Below, one piece after another: positions 26,515-35,418 of a stretch of 64,000 nt of DNA (positions are counted from its first letter, which is position 1; each line of letters begins with the position of its first letter). Both the position numbers and the translations under genes were made by a program. Where the stretch lies: NCBI RefSeq assembly GCF_016907475.1, contig NZ_JAFBCA010000001.1, positions 2,480,001 to 2,544,000 on the forward strand. Reading direction: 5' to 3'. The DNA comes from Nocardioides cavernae. GTDB lineage: Bacteria > Actinomycetota > Actinomycetes > Propionibacteriales > Nocardioidaceae. The notes beneath the pieces are model-generated. The model was not told the DNA's origin. It was given only the letters and a program-made list of their open reading frames with translations, and ran no database searches.

Positions 26515-27059
26515 ACCACAGCGACCAGGCCGATCAGGTCCCGTCCCGACCCCGCGTGGATGCGCGGCTGGTGTTCGCGGCCGTCGCGCTCGTGGCCTAC
26601 GGGCTCGACCTCGCCAGCAAGCAGTGGGCCCTGTCCGAGCTGGCCGACGGCGACATCCCGGTCCTCGGTGACTGGTTGACCTTCCACCTGACGTTCAACC
26701 CCGGTGCGGCGTTCAGCACCGGCACCGACTTCACCATCGTCTTCACCTGCCTGGCGATGGTGGCGGTCGTGGTCGTGCTGTGGCTGAGCCGCCGGATCCG
26801 CAGCACCGGCTGGGCGCTGGCTCTCGGCCTGCTGCTGGGTGGCGTGGCCGGCAACCTCACCGACCGCATCGTGCGCGAGCCGGAGGCGTTCCACGGCCAC
26901 GTCGTCGACTTCCTGATGCTGCCCAACTGGCCGGTCTTCAACATCGCCGACATGTGCATCAACATCGCCGCGGGCCTGATCATCCTCCAGACGTTCCGCG
27001 GCATCGCCCTCGACGGCACCCGCGACTCCGAGCGCGGCTCCGGGCGCGAGGCGGCGTGA
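26487..27059 (+). CDS. lspA: prolipoprotein signal peptidase LspA
   Basis: 190 residues if started at the ATG at 26487. Four membrane helices are visible. The catalytic aspartates lie in [12 protein letters not shown] and [10 protein letters not shown], the two conserved LspA blocks. The enzyme cleaves lipoprotein signal peptides before the lipid-modified Cys. The start is uncertain: the ATG overlaps the previous gene by 28 nt and has no ribosome binding site, while an in-frame CTG at 26511 forms a CTGA overlap with the previous stop and has AGGAG 5 nt upstream. A GTG further in ([10 protein letters not shown]) is a third option. Overlaps the next gene by 4 nt. Confidence 0.93.
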   Translation: MQAARGASLNHSDQADQVPSRPRVDARLVFAAVALVAYGLDLASKQWALSELADGDIPVLGDWLTFHLTFNPGAAFSTGTDFTIVFTCLAMVAVVVVLWLSRRIRSTGWALALGLLLGGVAGNLTDRIVREPEAFHGHVVDFLMLPNWPVFNIADMCINIAAGLIILQTFRGIALDGTRDSERGSGREAA

Positions 27060-27994
27060 CCACCCACGCCGAGCAGCGCACGGTCCTCGTCCCCGACGGT
27101 CTGGCCGGCGAGCGAGTCGACGCCGCGATGGCGCGGATGTTCGGGCTGTCCCGCACCAAGGCCGCCGACCTGATCGCCCAGGGCCTGGTGCACGTCGATG
27201 GCGCGGCCGTCGGCAAGAGCGACCGGGTCGACGCCGGTGCGATGCTCGACGTGACGATCCCCGCCGAGCGTGACCCGCTCGAGGTGAAGCCCGAGATCGT
27301 GGAGGGCATCCGGATCATCCACGACGACGACGCCATCGTGGTGATCGACAAGCCGGTCGGCGTGGCCGTGCACCCCTCGCCCGGCTGGACCGGTCCGACC
27401 GTGGTCGGTCACCTCGCCGGGGCGGGCTTCCGCATCTCCACCAGCGGCGCGAGCGAGCGGCAGGGGATCGTGCAGCGCCTCGACGTCGGCACCAGCGGCG
27501 TGATGGTCATCTGCAAGTCCGAGCACGCCTACTCGGTGCTCAAGAACGCCTTCCGGCACCGCACGGTCGACAAGACCTACCACGCGCTCGTCCAGGGCCA
27601 CCCCGATCCGCTCGCGGGCACCGTCGACGCACCGATCGGCCGCCACCCGCACCACGACTACAAGTTCGCCGTGATGGCGGACGGTCGTCACAGCGTCACC
27701 CACTACGAGACGCTCGAGGCGCACCGGTTCGCCAGCCTGCTGGAGGTCCACCTCGAGACCGGGCGCACCCACCAGATCCGCGTGCACATGAGCGCGCTCA
27801 AGCACCCCTGCGTGGGCGACCTGACCTACGGGGCCGATCCCACCCTGGCCAAGCGGCTCGGTCTCGAGCGGCAGTGGCTGCACGCCATGCGCCTCGGTTT
27901 CGAGCACCCCGAGACCGGCGACTACGTCACCTACGAGTCCACGCACCCCGACGACCTCGCGCACGCGCTCGACGTCATCCGCGATGAAGACTGA
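27056..27994 (+). CDS. RluD-type pseudouridine synthase
   Basis: 312 residues, GTG start overlapping lspA. An S4 RNA-binding domain (about 10-70, [20 protein letters not shown]) precedes the catalytic domain. The catalytic aspartate is Asp143 in [12 protein letters not shown]; most relatives have HRLD, here Gln replaces His. [16 protein letters not shown] is the second signature. RluD-type enzymes modify 23S rRNA uridines; the exact target cannot be told. LspA followed by RluD is a common gene pair. Confidence 0.93.
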   Translation: MTTHAEQRTVLVPDGLAGERVDAAMARMFGLSRTKAADLIAQGLVHVDGAAVGKSDRVDAGAMLDVTIPAERDPLEVKPEIVEGIRIIHDDDAIVVIDKPVGVAVHPSPGWTGPTVVGHLAGAGFRISTSGASERQGIVQRLDVGTSGVMVICKSEHAYSVLKNAFRHRTVDKTYHALVQGHPDPLAGTVDAPIGRHPHHDYKFAVMADGRHSVTHYETLEAHRFASLLEVHLETGRTHQIRVHMSALKHPCVGDLTYGADPTLAKRLGLERQWLHAMRLGFEHPETGDYVTYESTHPDDLAHALDVIRDED

Positions 27995-28682
27995 GCTCAC
28001 CCTCCGTCCCGCCACGACCGACGACCTCGCGGCCGTCGCCGAGCTCCACCTCGCCGCCCGTCGCGGGGCCGGTGACTCCTTCCCGCCGCCCGTGCACCCC
28101 GACCACGAGGCGCGGGCGTGGGTCGCGGGCTGGGACCTGTCGACGTACGACGTCTGGGTGGCCGAGCGCGGCGGAGAGCCGGTCGGCTACGCGCGCTGGA
28201 CGTCGACCTGGCTCGACGACCTCTACGTCCACCCCGACCACCAGGGCCACGGCGTCGGGACCGCGCTCTTCGAGCTCGTCGCGTCGACCCGCCCGGGCGG
28301 CTTCTGCCTGTGGGTCTTCGAGTCCAACGCGCCGGCCCGCGCGTTCTACGACCGGCACGGCTGCCTCGAGCTCGAGCGCACCGACGGCTCGGCCAACGAG
28401 GAGGGCGCGCCGGACGTCCGCGTGGCGTGGCCCGGCGCCGACCCGCTGGCCTTCCTGCGCGGCCTGATCGACGAGACGGACCTGGTTCTCGGCGACGTGC
28501 TCGCGCGACGTACGGCCCTGACCCGCGCAGTGCAGGCGGTGAAGCCGTCGGCCGAGCGTGATCCCGTGCGCGAGGCGGAGATCGCCGAGCGGGTGGCCCG
28601 TGTGGTGCCCGAGCTGGGTGCGGAGCGGGTGGCCCGCATCGTCGACGTCATCATCTCCGAGTCGCTCGACGCCTCTCGCTGA
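27984..28682 (+). CDS. GNAT acetyltransferase fused to a chorismate-mutase-like domain
   Basis: 232 residues; the ATG overlaps the rluD-type gene by 11 nt. Residues 1-150 form a GNAT domain: [17 protein letters not shown] opening, acetyl-CoA loop [14 protein letters not shown], and [10 protein letters not shown]. Residues 153-232 look like an all-helical AroQ chorismate mutase: [19 protein letters not shown], then K187, then D193-x-x-R196-E197 with the same D-x-x-R-E spacing as the E. coli enzyme, and a C-terminal IISES helix. The residue equivalent to E. coli Gln88 appears to be Ser, so catalysis is uncertain. The frame is continuous. The GNAT call is firm; the second domain rests on motif recognition alone. 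Confidence 0.8.
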   Translation: MKTELTLRPATTDDLAAVAELHLAARRGAGDSFPPPVHPDHEARAWVAGWDLSTYDVWVAERGGEPVGYARWTSTWLDDLYVHPDHQGHGVGTALFELVASTRPGGFCLWVFESNAPARAFYDRHGCLELERTDGSANEEGAPDVRVAWPGADPLAFLRGLIDETDLVLGDVLARRTALTRAVQAVKPSAERDPVREAEIAERVARVVPELGAERVARIVDVIISESLDASR

Positions 28683-28702
28683 GCAGAGGCTCCGCACGCA
28701 CG

Positions 28703-28740
28703 ACGACCGGCCACGCCCGGGTCGGGGCGTGACCGGTCGT
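28703..28740. terminator. bidirectional terminator between convergent genes
   Basis: ACGACCGG (28703-28710) pairs with 28733-28740, and after one mismatch CACGCCC (28712-28718) pairs with 28725-28731, around a 6-nt loop. The site serves the GNAT gene on the plus strand and possibly the ThuA-like gene on the minus strand. Confidence 0.8.
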
Positions 28741-28780
28741 CGACCAGTCGAGCGTCAGGTGGTGCGTGGGCGTGTTGTCG

Positions 28781-29917
28781 TCACCAGCCGACGAGGCCTC
28801 CCTGCCATTCCTGCAGGTCGGCGAGCTTGGTGACGATGGTGTCGTCCTGCAGGCCGTGCGCCTTGCCCTTGGCCTGCTTCAGGATGTGCGCGGCCCCGGC
28901 GTGGTCGCCGGCCTCGGCGGCTGCCTCCGCGGACGCCAGGTAGGCGGCCACGTCGCGGCTGAGCTTGGCGTTGCGGTTGCCGCCCTCACCGAGGTCGGCG
29001 GTGATCTTCTCGACCTCGGGGAAGGTCACGCAGTTGCCGCCACCCTCGACGACGCCCGCGGTCCACTCGATGCCGCCGAGCAGGTGGTCGAGGAAGAGCG
29101 GGTCGGTGTAGGACGCGTCCACGTGGCCGGCGCCCTCGTACCACGAGCGGCCGCCCTCGAAGTTGTGGCACCAGGCGATCGGGTGGTCGGCGCCCATGGC
29201 GCCGTTGCCCGGGTTGTAGGTCGACTCGTCGAGGGTCAGCAGGACGTGGACGTCGGCCCGCGGGTTGGCGGTGAAGTTGTACCACTCGTCGAAGCGCACC
29301 CACTGCTTCGGCAGCATGGTGGTCGACGGGTGGTTCGGGCTCTCCACGACCATCGTCGCGGTCTGCTGCGCAGGGTGGTTGCGGAAGCGGGCAGATCCGC
29401 CGGTCAGGCGGCTGAACCACGGCACGGCGTGCATCTCGTCGGTGGCGGCGTGGAGGCCCACGAAGCCTCCACCCTGGTGGATGTAGCCCTGGAACGCCGC
29501 GAGCTCGGCGTCGTCGAGGGTGCGGGGGCTGGCCGGGTTCTGGCTGTTGGTGCCGTCGACCGGCGAGGCGAACATGATCGTGGCGTACTGCGACAGCGCC
29601 TCGGTGCTCGTGAAGGGCGTCGTCGCCATGGACAGCGCGGGCTGGCCGGGCGAGCGACCGATCGGCGGGTCCCAGACGTCGACGGTGAAGCCGTGCTCCT
29701 GACCCAGCTGGATGACCGCGTTGGTGGTGTCGTCGATGTGGGAGTGGCGGAAGCCGAGCGTCTTGCCGACGACCAGCACCTTGTAGGGCTCGGCGGTCAC
29801 GGCAGCGCTGGTGGCGGCCGCGTCTGAATCGGCTCCGGCGGAGGCGTAGCCGGCCCCGGTCAGGAGCAGGGCGCCGGCGGCGAGGCCGGTGGTGAGCAGG
29901 CTGAGCGGTTTCCTCAT
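28781..29917 (-). CDS. secreted ThuA-like domain protein
   Basis: 378 residues from the ATG at 29917, with AAGGA upstream; the frame continues upstream but the signal peptide fixes the start. Residues 1-31 form a Sec signal peptide (KPLSLLTTGLAAGALLLTG, ending near YASA). The ThuA domain (about 48-300) is glutamine-amidotransferase-like: VLVVGKTLGFRHSHIDD, GGGFVGLHAATDEMH, and RADVHVLLTLDE. The last ~70 residues are helical and resemble a FIMAH domain (KLSRDVAAYLASAEAAAEAG). ThuA-like proteins act on carbohydrates or lie next to sugar-oxidising enzymes; the substrate is not known. It is monocistronic. Confidence 0.85.
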   Translation of the reverse strand: MRKPLSLLTTGLAAGALLLTGAGYASAGADSDAAATSAAVTAEPYKVLVVGKTLGFRHSHIDDTTNAVIQLGQEHGFTVDVWDPPIGRSPGQPALSMATTPFTSTEALSQYATIMFASPVDGTNSQNPASPRTLDDAELAAFQGYIHQGGGFVGLHAATDEMHAVPWFSRLTGGSARFRNHPAQQTATMVVESPNHPSTTMLPKQWVRFDEWYNFTANPRADVHVLLTLDESTYNPGNGAMGADHPIAWCHNFEGGRSWYEGAGHVDASYTDPLFLDHLLGGIEWTAGVVEGGGNCVTFPEVEKITADLGEGGNRNAKLSRDVAAYLASAEAAAEAGDHAGAAHILKQAKGKAHGLQDDTIVTKLADLQEWQGGLVGW

Positions 29918-29944
29918 GACTCGTCCTTCGGGTGATGGGGGGAG

Positions 29945-29969
29945 TTTGTTTGTATGGAACCCAAACAAA
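29945..29969. promoter_or_regulatory. AT-rich operator-like dyad TTTGTTTG / CAAACAAA
   Basis: Perfect 8-bp arms at 29945-29952 and 29962-29969 separated by 9 bp. It lies in the 73-bp space between the divergent ThuA-like and DUF2332 genes, and is strikingly AT-rich. It could bind a repressor controlling one or both genes. Confidence 0.55.
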
Positions 29970-29990
29970 TAGGAATAAGGGGAACGGTAT

Positions 29991-31031
29991 GTGACCTGCA
30001 TCACTCAGGTCAACGCCCCCGTCCGGACCGCGAGGCCGGAGGGTCGAGCGGCCGAGGATGATGTCGGGGTGCTGCTCTACGACGACCTGGTGGCCGAGTA
30101 CCGCGACTTCGCGACCTATGCGGCCGGCGACTCGCCGTGCTTCGAGGAGTGGGCGCTCGGCGTCGCCGAGGACGAGGAGGTCGTGGCCTGGCTGGGCACG
30201 CTGCCGCCCGTCAAGCGCCAGCCCAACCTGGTCTTCGCCGCTGCCCGGTGGCACGGTGCCCCCGCGCCGGCGTCGTACGACGCCCTGCGTGCGGTGCTGC
30301 TCGAGCGGGAGCCGGCCGTGCGCGCCACCGTCATGGCGCGGGCGACCCAGACCAACGAGGTCGGCCGCCTCGCGACCCTCGTCCCGGTCCTCGGGCTGAT
30401 CGAGGGACCGCTGTCCCTGATCGAGGTCGGGGCCAGCGCCGGTCTCTGCCTCTTCCCCGACCGCTACGACTACGAGTGGTCACCCCTGGGCGGGCTGCGG
30501 GGGAGCGGCGGTCCGCTGCTGAGCGCCCTGGCCACCGGTGAGATTCCCGTCCCCGATGCCCACCCGCACGTCGCTTGGCGGGGTGGTGTCGACCTGAACC
30601 CGCTCGACGTTGTGGACCCCGACGCGATGGCGTGGCTGGAGAACCTGGTCTGGCCCGAGCAGGACGAGCGTCGCGAGCGGTTGCGCGGCGCCGTCGACGT
30701 CGCCCGCCGGGAGCCGCCCGTGATCCGGAAGGGCGACCTCCTCGACCACGTCGCCGACCTCGTCGACGAGGCGGCACCCCACGGCACGCCGGTCGTCCTC
30801 CACTCGGCGGTGATCGCCTACCTCGAGGAGCCGGACCGCGAGAGGTTCCACGACCTGATGACCGGCCTCGTGGCCGAGGGCCGCTGCCGGTGGATCAGCA
30901 ACGAGGGGAGGCGGGTCCTGCCCCGCGTCACCGGCGGGCTGGAGGTGCCCTCTGGGCGGTTCGTGACCGCGCTCGACGGCACCCCGGTGGCGTACAGCCA
31001 CGGCCACGGCCACGCGATCGACTGGCGGTGA
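29991..31031 (+). CDS. DUF2332 family protein
   Basis: 346 residues from GTG, with AAGGGG 8 nt upstream. The segments SPCFEEWALGVAEDEEVVAWL, QPNLVFAAARWHG, NEVGRLATLVPVL and LSLIEVGASAGLCLFPDRYDYEW are typical of DUF2332. The LIEVGASAGL stretch looks like a SAM-binding loop, which hints at a methyltransferase-like fold, but no activity is known for the family. Divergent from the ThuA-like gene across a dyad. Confidence 0.85.
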   Translation: MTCITQVNAPVRTARPEGRAAEDDVGVLLYDDLVAEYRDFATYAAGDSPCFEEWALGVAEDEEVVAWLGTLPPVKRQPNLVFAAARWHGAPAPASYDALRAVLLEREPAVRATVMARATQTNEVGRLATLVPVLGLIEGPLSLIEVGASAGLCLFPDRYDYEWSPLGGLRGSGGPLLSALATGEIPVPDAHPHVAWRGGVDLNPLDVVDPDAMAWLENLVWPEQDERRERLRGAVDVARREPPVIRKGDLLDHVADLVDEAAPHGTPVVLHSAVIAYLEEPDRERFHDLMTGLVAEGRCRWISNEGRRVLPRVTGGLEVPSGRFVTALDGTPVAYSHGHGHAIDWR

Positions 31032-31096
31032 GCGTGGCACCCGCCGGGGCGCGGATCGGGTCGAGTGTCCTGTCGGTGGGGCCGGGCACACTGACG

Positions 31097-31102
31097 TAGG
31101 CT
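31097..31102 (+). promoter_or_regulatory. -10 element TAGGCT before dnaE
   Basis: TAGGCT lies 100 bp before the dnaE ATG. The leader would be about 93 nt and has no obvious structure beyond a GAAAGGCGCGGAAG stretch near the start codon. Confidence 0.4.
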
Positions 31103-31202
31103 GACGGCTCTTCCCCCTCCTTCTGGATGCCCGCTGCGCAGCCAGCACCTGCCCCACCCGTGACACCGTCAGCGACCCCTGAAAGGCGCGGAAGTCTCCT
31201 CC

Positions 31203-34200
31203 ATGTCGTCCGGCTCCTCCACCAGTTCCGCGGGCAACTTCGTGCACCTGCACGTGCACACCGAGTACTCGATGCTCGACGGGGCGTCGTTGCTCGACGG
31301 CCTGTTCGCCCGCACCAGCGAGCTCGGCATGCCGGCGATCGCGATGACCGACCACGGCAACCTCCACGGCGCCTACGACTTCTATCGCCGGGCCAAGCAG
31401 CACGGCGTCAAGCCGATCATCGGCATCGAGGCCTACCTCACCCCCGGCACCATGCGCGGCGAGCGCCGCCGGGTCCGCTGGGGGCAGGGCGACCTCGCCG
31501 AGGAGGGCGGCAAGGACGTCGCCGGCGGTGGCGCCTACACCCACATGACCATGTGGGCCGAGACGACCGGGGGCATGCACAACCTCTTCCGGCTCGCCAG
31601 TCTCGCCAGTCTCGAGGGCTACTACTACAAGCCCCGGATGGACCGTGAGCTGCTCCAGCGCTACTCCAAGGGCATCATCGCCAGCACGGGGTGCCTGTCC
31701 GGTGAGATCCAGACCCGGCTGACGCTCGGGCAGTACGACGAGGCGCTCCGCGCTGCCGGCGAGTTCCAGGACATCTTCGGCAAGGACAACTTCTACCTCG
31801 AGCTGATGGACCACGGCATCGCCGCCGAGCGGGCCACCCGCGAGGACCTGCGCAAGATCGCCGCGACGCTCGGCCTGCCGACCATCGTCACCAACGACAC
31901 CCACTACACCAACCCCGAGGACGCCGACGGCCAGGACGCCCTCATCTGCGTCGCCTCCGGCAAGCGGCTGGCCGACACCAACCGGCTCAAGTTCGACGGC
32001 GGCGGCTACTACATCAAGTCCGCGGCCGAGATGCGCGAGATGTGGGCCGAGATCCCCGACGGCTGTGACAACACCCTCGAGATCGCCGAACGGTGCAACG
32101 TCGAGTTCGTCGAGTCCACCGGCGGCTACATGGCCCGCGCCGACGTCCCGGAGAGCGAGACCGAGGAGAGCTGGTTCCGCAAGGAGGTGTGGCGCGGCAT
32201 CGAGGCCCGCTACCCCGGTGAGCGGCTGACCCAGGAGGTCAAGGACCGCGTCGAGATGGAGCTGGGCGTCATCTCCCAGAAGGGCTACTGCGGTTACTAC
32301 CTCGTGGTCGCCGACTTCATCCAGTGGTCCAAGACCAACGGCATCCGCGTCGGCCCGGGCCGTGGCTCCGGAGCGGGCTCCATCGCCGCCTACGCGTTGA
32401 GCATCACCGACCTGTGCCCCCTCGAGCACGGCCTGTTCTTCGAGCGGTTCCTCAACCCCGAGCGCCCCTCGATGCCCGACTTCGACATCGACTTCGACGA
32501 TGCCCGCCGCGGCGAGGTCATCAAGTACGTCACCGAGAAGTACGGCACCGAGCGGGTCGCGCAGATCGCGACCTTCGGCCGGCTCAAGGCCAAGGCCGCC
32601 ATCAAGGACGCGGCGCGCGTCCTCGACCACGGCTTCGCGATCTCCGACCGGATCACCAAGGCGCTGCCCGCCGACGTGATGGGCAAGGGCGTCGCGCTCA
32701 AGGACATCTTCGACCCGCAGCACAAGCGCTACAACGAGGGCGGCGAGTTCCGCGCGCTGCACGACTCCGACCCCGACGTGCGCACGATCTTCCACACGGC
32801 GCTCGGCCTCGAGGGCCAGATCCGCAACTGGGGCGTGCACGCCGCCGGCGTGATCATGTCGAGCGAGCCCATCATCGACGTCGTACCCATCATGGCGCGG
32901 CCGCAGGACGGCGCCGTCATCACCCAGTTCGACTACCCGATGTGCGAGTCGCTCGGACTCGTCAAGATGGACTTCCTCGGCCTGTCCAACCTCCGGATCC
33001 TCGAGGACGCGCTGTCCAACATCCAGGTCAACCGCGACGAGACGGTCGTGCTGGAGGAGCTGGCCTTCGACGACCGGCCGACCTACGAGCTGATGGGCCG
33101 CGGCGACACGCTCGGCGTCTTCCAGCTCGACGGCTCGGGCATGCGCGCGCTGCTGCGCTCCCTGCAGCCCGACGTCTTCGCTGACATCACCGCCGTCAGC
33201 GCGCTCTACCGCCCCGGTCCGATGGGTGCTGACTCCCACAACAAGTACGCCCGCCGCAAGAACGGCCGCGAGGCGATCGAGCCGATCCACCCCGCGCTCG
33301 CCGAGGCGCTCGAGCCGGTGCTGGGAGAGACCTACGGCCTGATCGTGTACCAGGAGCAGGTGATGGCGATCGCCCAGGTGCTCGCCGGCTTCACCCTGGG
33401 CGCCGCCGACAACCTCCGCCGCGCGATGGGCAAGAAGAAGAAGGAGGAGCTCGACAAGCAGTACGCCGGCTTCCAGGCCGGCATGCTCGAGCGCAGCTTC
33501 CCCCAGGTCGCGATCGACAAGCTCTGGGAGATCCTGCTCCCGTTCTCCGACTACGCCTTCAACAAGTCGCACTCCGCGGCCTACGGCGTCATCACCTACT
33601 GGACGGCCTACCTCAAGGCCAACTACCCGGCCGAATACATGGCCGCGCTCCTCACGTCCGTCAAGGACGACAAGGACAAGATGGCGATCTACCTCAACGA
33701 GTGCCGTCGCATGAAGATCCAGGTCCTCCCGCCCGACGTCAACGAGTCGCACGCCAACTTCACTCCTGTGGGCCACGACATCCGCTTCGGCCTCACCGCG
33801 GTGCGCAACGTCGGCAGCAACGTCGTCGACCGGATCGTCACGGCGCGCGAGGAGAAGGGCCGCTACACGGACTTCAACGACTTCATGGACAAGGTCCCCG
33901 CGCTGGTCTGCAACAAGCGGGTCGTGGACTCGCTGGTCAAGGCCGGTGCCTACGACGACATGAAGCACAAGCGTCGGGCGCTGTCGATCATCCACGAGGA
34001 CGCCGTCGAGAAGTACGTCCAGGCGAAGAAGGACGACGAGAGCGGGCAGGACTCGCTCATCGACATGTTGATGCCGGACGACGTCGGCGCTGCTGGCGCG
34101 ACGGTCGTGATCCCGGACGTCGAGGACTGGGACAAGATGACCCTGCTCGGCCACGAGCGGGAGATGCTCGGGCTCTACGTCTCCGACCACCCGCTGCTCG

Positions 34201-34766
34201 GCCTCGAGCACGTCCTCTCGCAAGGCACCGACTGCACCATCGGCCAGCTGATGCTCGACGAGGAGCGCGCTCACAACTCCACGCTCACCGTCAGCGGCCT
34301 CATCACCTCCGTCCAGCGCAAGATCACCAAGCGGGGCGACCCGTGGGCCACGATCACGCTCGAGGACCTCGACGGCGCGATCGACGTCCTCCTCTTCCCG
34401 AGCTCCTACACCCTCGCCTCGACGCTCCTCGTCGAGGACAACATCGTCCGGATCAAGGGCCAGCTCTCGCGCGACAAGGACCAGCCCGAGCTCCGCGCCC
34501 AGGAGGTCACAGCTCCCGACCTCACGCAGGGGCCGGCTGGACCGGTCGTGATCAGCCTGCCGTCGACCCGGTGCACCCCGCCGGTCGTCGCCCAGCTGCG
34601 CGACGTCCTCGGCACCCACCCGGGCATGACCGAGGTGCAGCTGCGCCTGCTGACCCGGAGCTCGACCAAGGTGCTGCGCCTCGACGACAACCTGCGCGTC
34701 AGCCCGAGCCCCGCCCTGTTCGCCGATCTCAAGCAGCTGCTGGGTCCCGGCTGCCTGACGGGATGA
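31203..34766 (+). CDS. dnaE: DNA polymerase III alpha subunit (DnaE1)
   Basis: 1187 residues. The N-terminal PHP domain begins HLHVHTEYSMLDGASLLDG and contains MTDHGNLHGAYDFY. The polymerase core has GPGRGSGAGSIAAYAL and PDFDIDFDD, with catalytic aspartates Asp426, Asp428 and Asp430. FNKSHSAAYGVITYWTAYLK lies near 790. The C-terminal region has a helix-hairpin-helix and an OB fold (TVSGLITSVQRKITKRGDPWATITLED). Length and full domain set fit the essential replicative DnaE1, not the shorter error-prone DnaE2. Overlaps the next gene by 4 nt. Confidence 0.97.
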   Translation: MSSGSSTSSAGNFVHLHVHTEYSMLDGASLLDGLFARTSELGMPAIAMTDHGNLHGAYDFYRRAKQHGVKPIIGIEAYLTPGTMRGERRRVRWGQGDLAEEGGKDVAGGGAYTHMTMWAETTGGMHNLFRLASLASLEGYYYKPRMDRELLQRYSKGIIASTGCLSGEIQTRLTLGQYDEALRAAGEFQDIFGKDNFYLELMDHGIAAERATREDLRKIAATLGLPTIVTNDTHYTNPEDADGQDALICVASGKRLADTNRLKFDGGGYYIKSAAEMREMWAEIPDGCDNTLEIAERCNVEFVESTGGYMARADVPESETEESWFRKEVWRGIEARYPGERLTQEVKDRVEMELGVISQKGYCGYYLVVADFIQWSKTNGIRVGPGRGSGAGSIAAYALSITDLCPLEHGLFFERFLNPERPSMPDFDIDFDDARRGEVIKYVTEKYGTERVAQIATFGRLKAKAAIKDAARVLDHGFAISDRITKALPADVMGKGVALKDIFDPQHKRYNEGGEFRALHDSDPDVRTIFHTALGLEGQIRNWGVHAAGVIMSSEPIIDVVPIMARPQDGAVITQFDYPMCESLGLVKMDFLGLSNLRILEDALSNIQVNRDETVVLEELAFDDRPTYELMGRGDTLGVFQLDGSGMRALLRSLQPDVFADITAVSALYRPGPMGADSHNKYARRKNGREAIEPIHPALAEALEPVLGETYGLIVYQEQVMAIAQVLAGFTLGAADNLRRAMGKKKKEELDKQYAGFQAGMLERSFPQVAIDKLWEILLPFSDYAFNKSHSAAYGVITYWTAYLKANYPAEYMAALLTSVKDDKDKMAIYLNECRRMKIQVLPPDVNESHANFTPVGHDIRFGLTAVRNVGSNVVDRIVTAREEKGRYTDFNDFMDKVPALVCNKRVVDSLVKAGAYDDMKHKRRALSIIHEDAVEKYVQAKKDDESGQDSLIDMLMPDDVGAAGATVVIPDVEDWDKMTLLGHEREMLGLYVSDHPLLGLEHVLSQGTDCTIGQLMLDEERAHNSTLTVSGLITSVQRKITKRGDPWATITLEDLDGAIDVLLFPSSYTLASTLLVEDNIVRIKGQLSRDKDQPELRAQEVTAPDLTQGPAGPVVISLPSTRCTPPVVAQLRDVLGTHPGMTEVQLRLLTRSSTKVLRLDDNLRVSPSPALFADLKQLLGPGCLTG

Positions 34767-35350
34767 GCGACGTGACCGCGGCCGCCGGCCCGGACGGCTC
34801 CACCGGCGGAGACGGCGCGAACGGCGGGTCCCTCCGGCTGCTGCGACGCGTGCTGTCGGTGCTCGCGCTCTTCGTCGTGGGCGGCGCGGCCGGCGGGGTG
34901 CTCTGGGAGCGGCTGTGGGACGCCCCGACCGGGCTGGCCTTCCAGGGCCGCTGGTACCTCGAGCCGGCCGGGCCGGACTTCTCCTTCGAGGGCATCGCCC
35001 TCTTCGTCCTCATCGCCTTCCCGCTCGGCCTCGTGCTGGCCGTGCTGGCCGGGCTGTGGCGCGGCCACGAGACCGTCACGGTGGTGGCGGTGCTCGTCTC
35101 GGCGGGCATCGCCGCGGCCGTGATGTACGCCGTCGGCACCGCGCTCGGACCGCCCGACCCGCAGGCGCTGGCCGCCGGCCGGCCCGACTACACGCCGCTG
35201 CCCGGCGACCTCGGCCTGACCGCCCCCGACGACGGGCGGGTGCGGTGGCACTCCACCGCGCTCGTCGTCCTGCCCGCCGGCGCGATGGCCGGGCTGGTCG
35301 GGTCCTATCTCTTGGGGAACTTGGGGTTCGCCAGGCGCTCGCGTGGGTAG
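34763..35350 (+). CDS. four-helix membrane protein of unknown function
   Basis: 195 residues, ATG overlapping the dnaE stop. Four hydrophobic helices at about residues 28-47, 75-95, 103-123 and 165-185. A soluble loop between the first two contains FQGRWYLEPAGPDFSFEGI, and another between the last two is Pro- and Asp-rich. This resembles the DUF2567-type proteins of actinobacteria, but I am not sure of the family. No function can be given. Confidence 0.7.
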   Translation: MSDVTAAAGPDGSTGGDGANGGSLRLLRRVLSVLALFVVGGAAGGVLWERLWDAPTGLAFQGRWYLEPAGPDFSFEGIALFVLIAFPLGLVLAVLAGLWRGHETVTVVAVLVSAGIAAAVMYAVGTALGPPDPQALAAGRPDYTPLPGDLGLTAPDDGRVRWHSTALVVLPAGAMAGLVGSYLLGNLGFARRSRG

Positions 35351-35353
35351 GCT
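35348..35353 (+). promoter_or_regulatory. -10 element TAGGCT before the DUF3352 gene
   Basis: TAGGCT overlaps the stop codon of the preceding gene and lies 65 bp before the ATG at 35419. Confidence 0.4.
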
Positions 35354-35418
35354 TGCGCCGCCCGCAGGTGGGCAGTCCCGGCGCCGCCGGGACCCGTGCA
35401 ACGGGGGAGCAGAGCGAG

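Noticed and set aside
30480..34619. A 1379-residue open frame antisense to dnaE
   Set aside because: Long antisense frames are expected in GC-rich genes; composition is non-protein-like and dnaE is certain.
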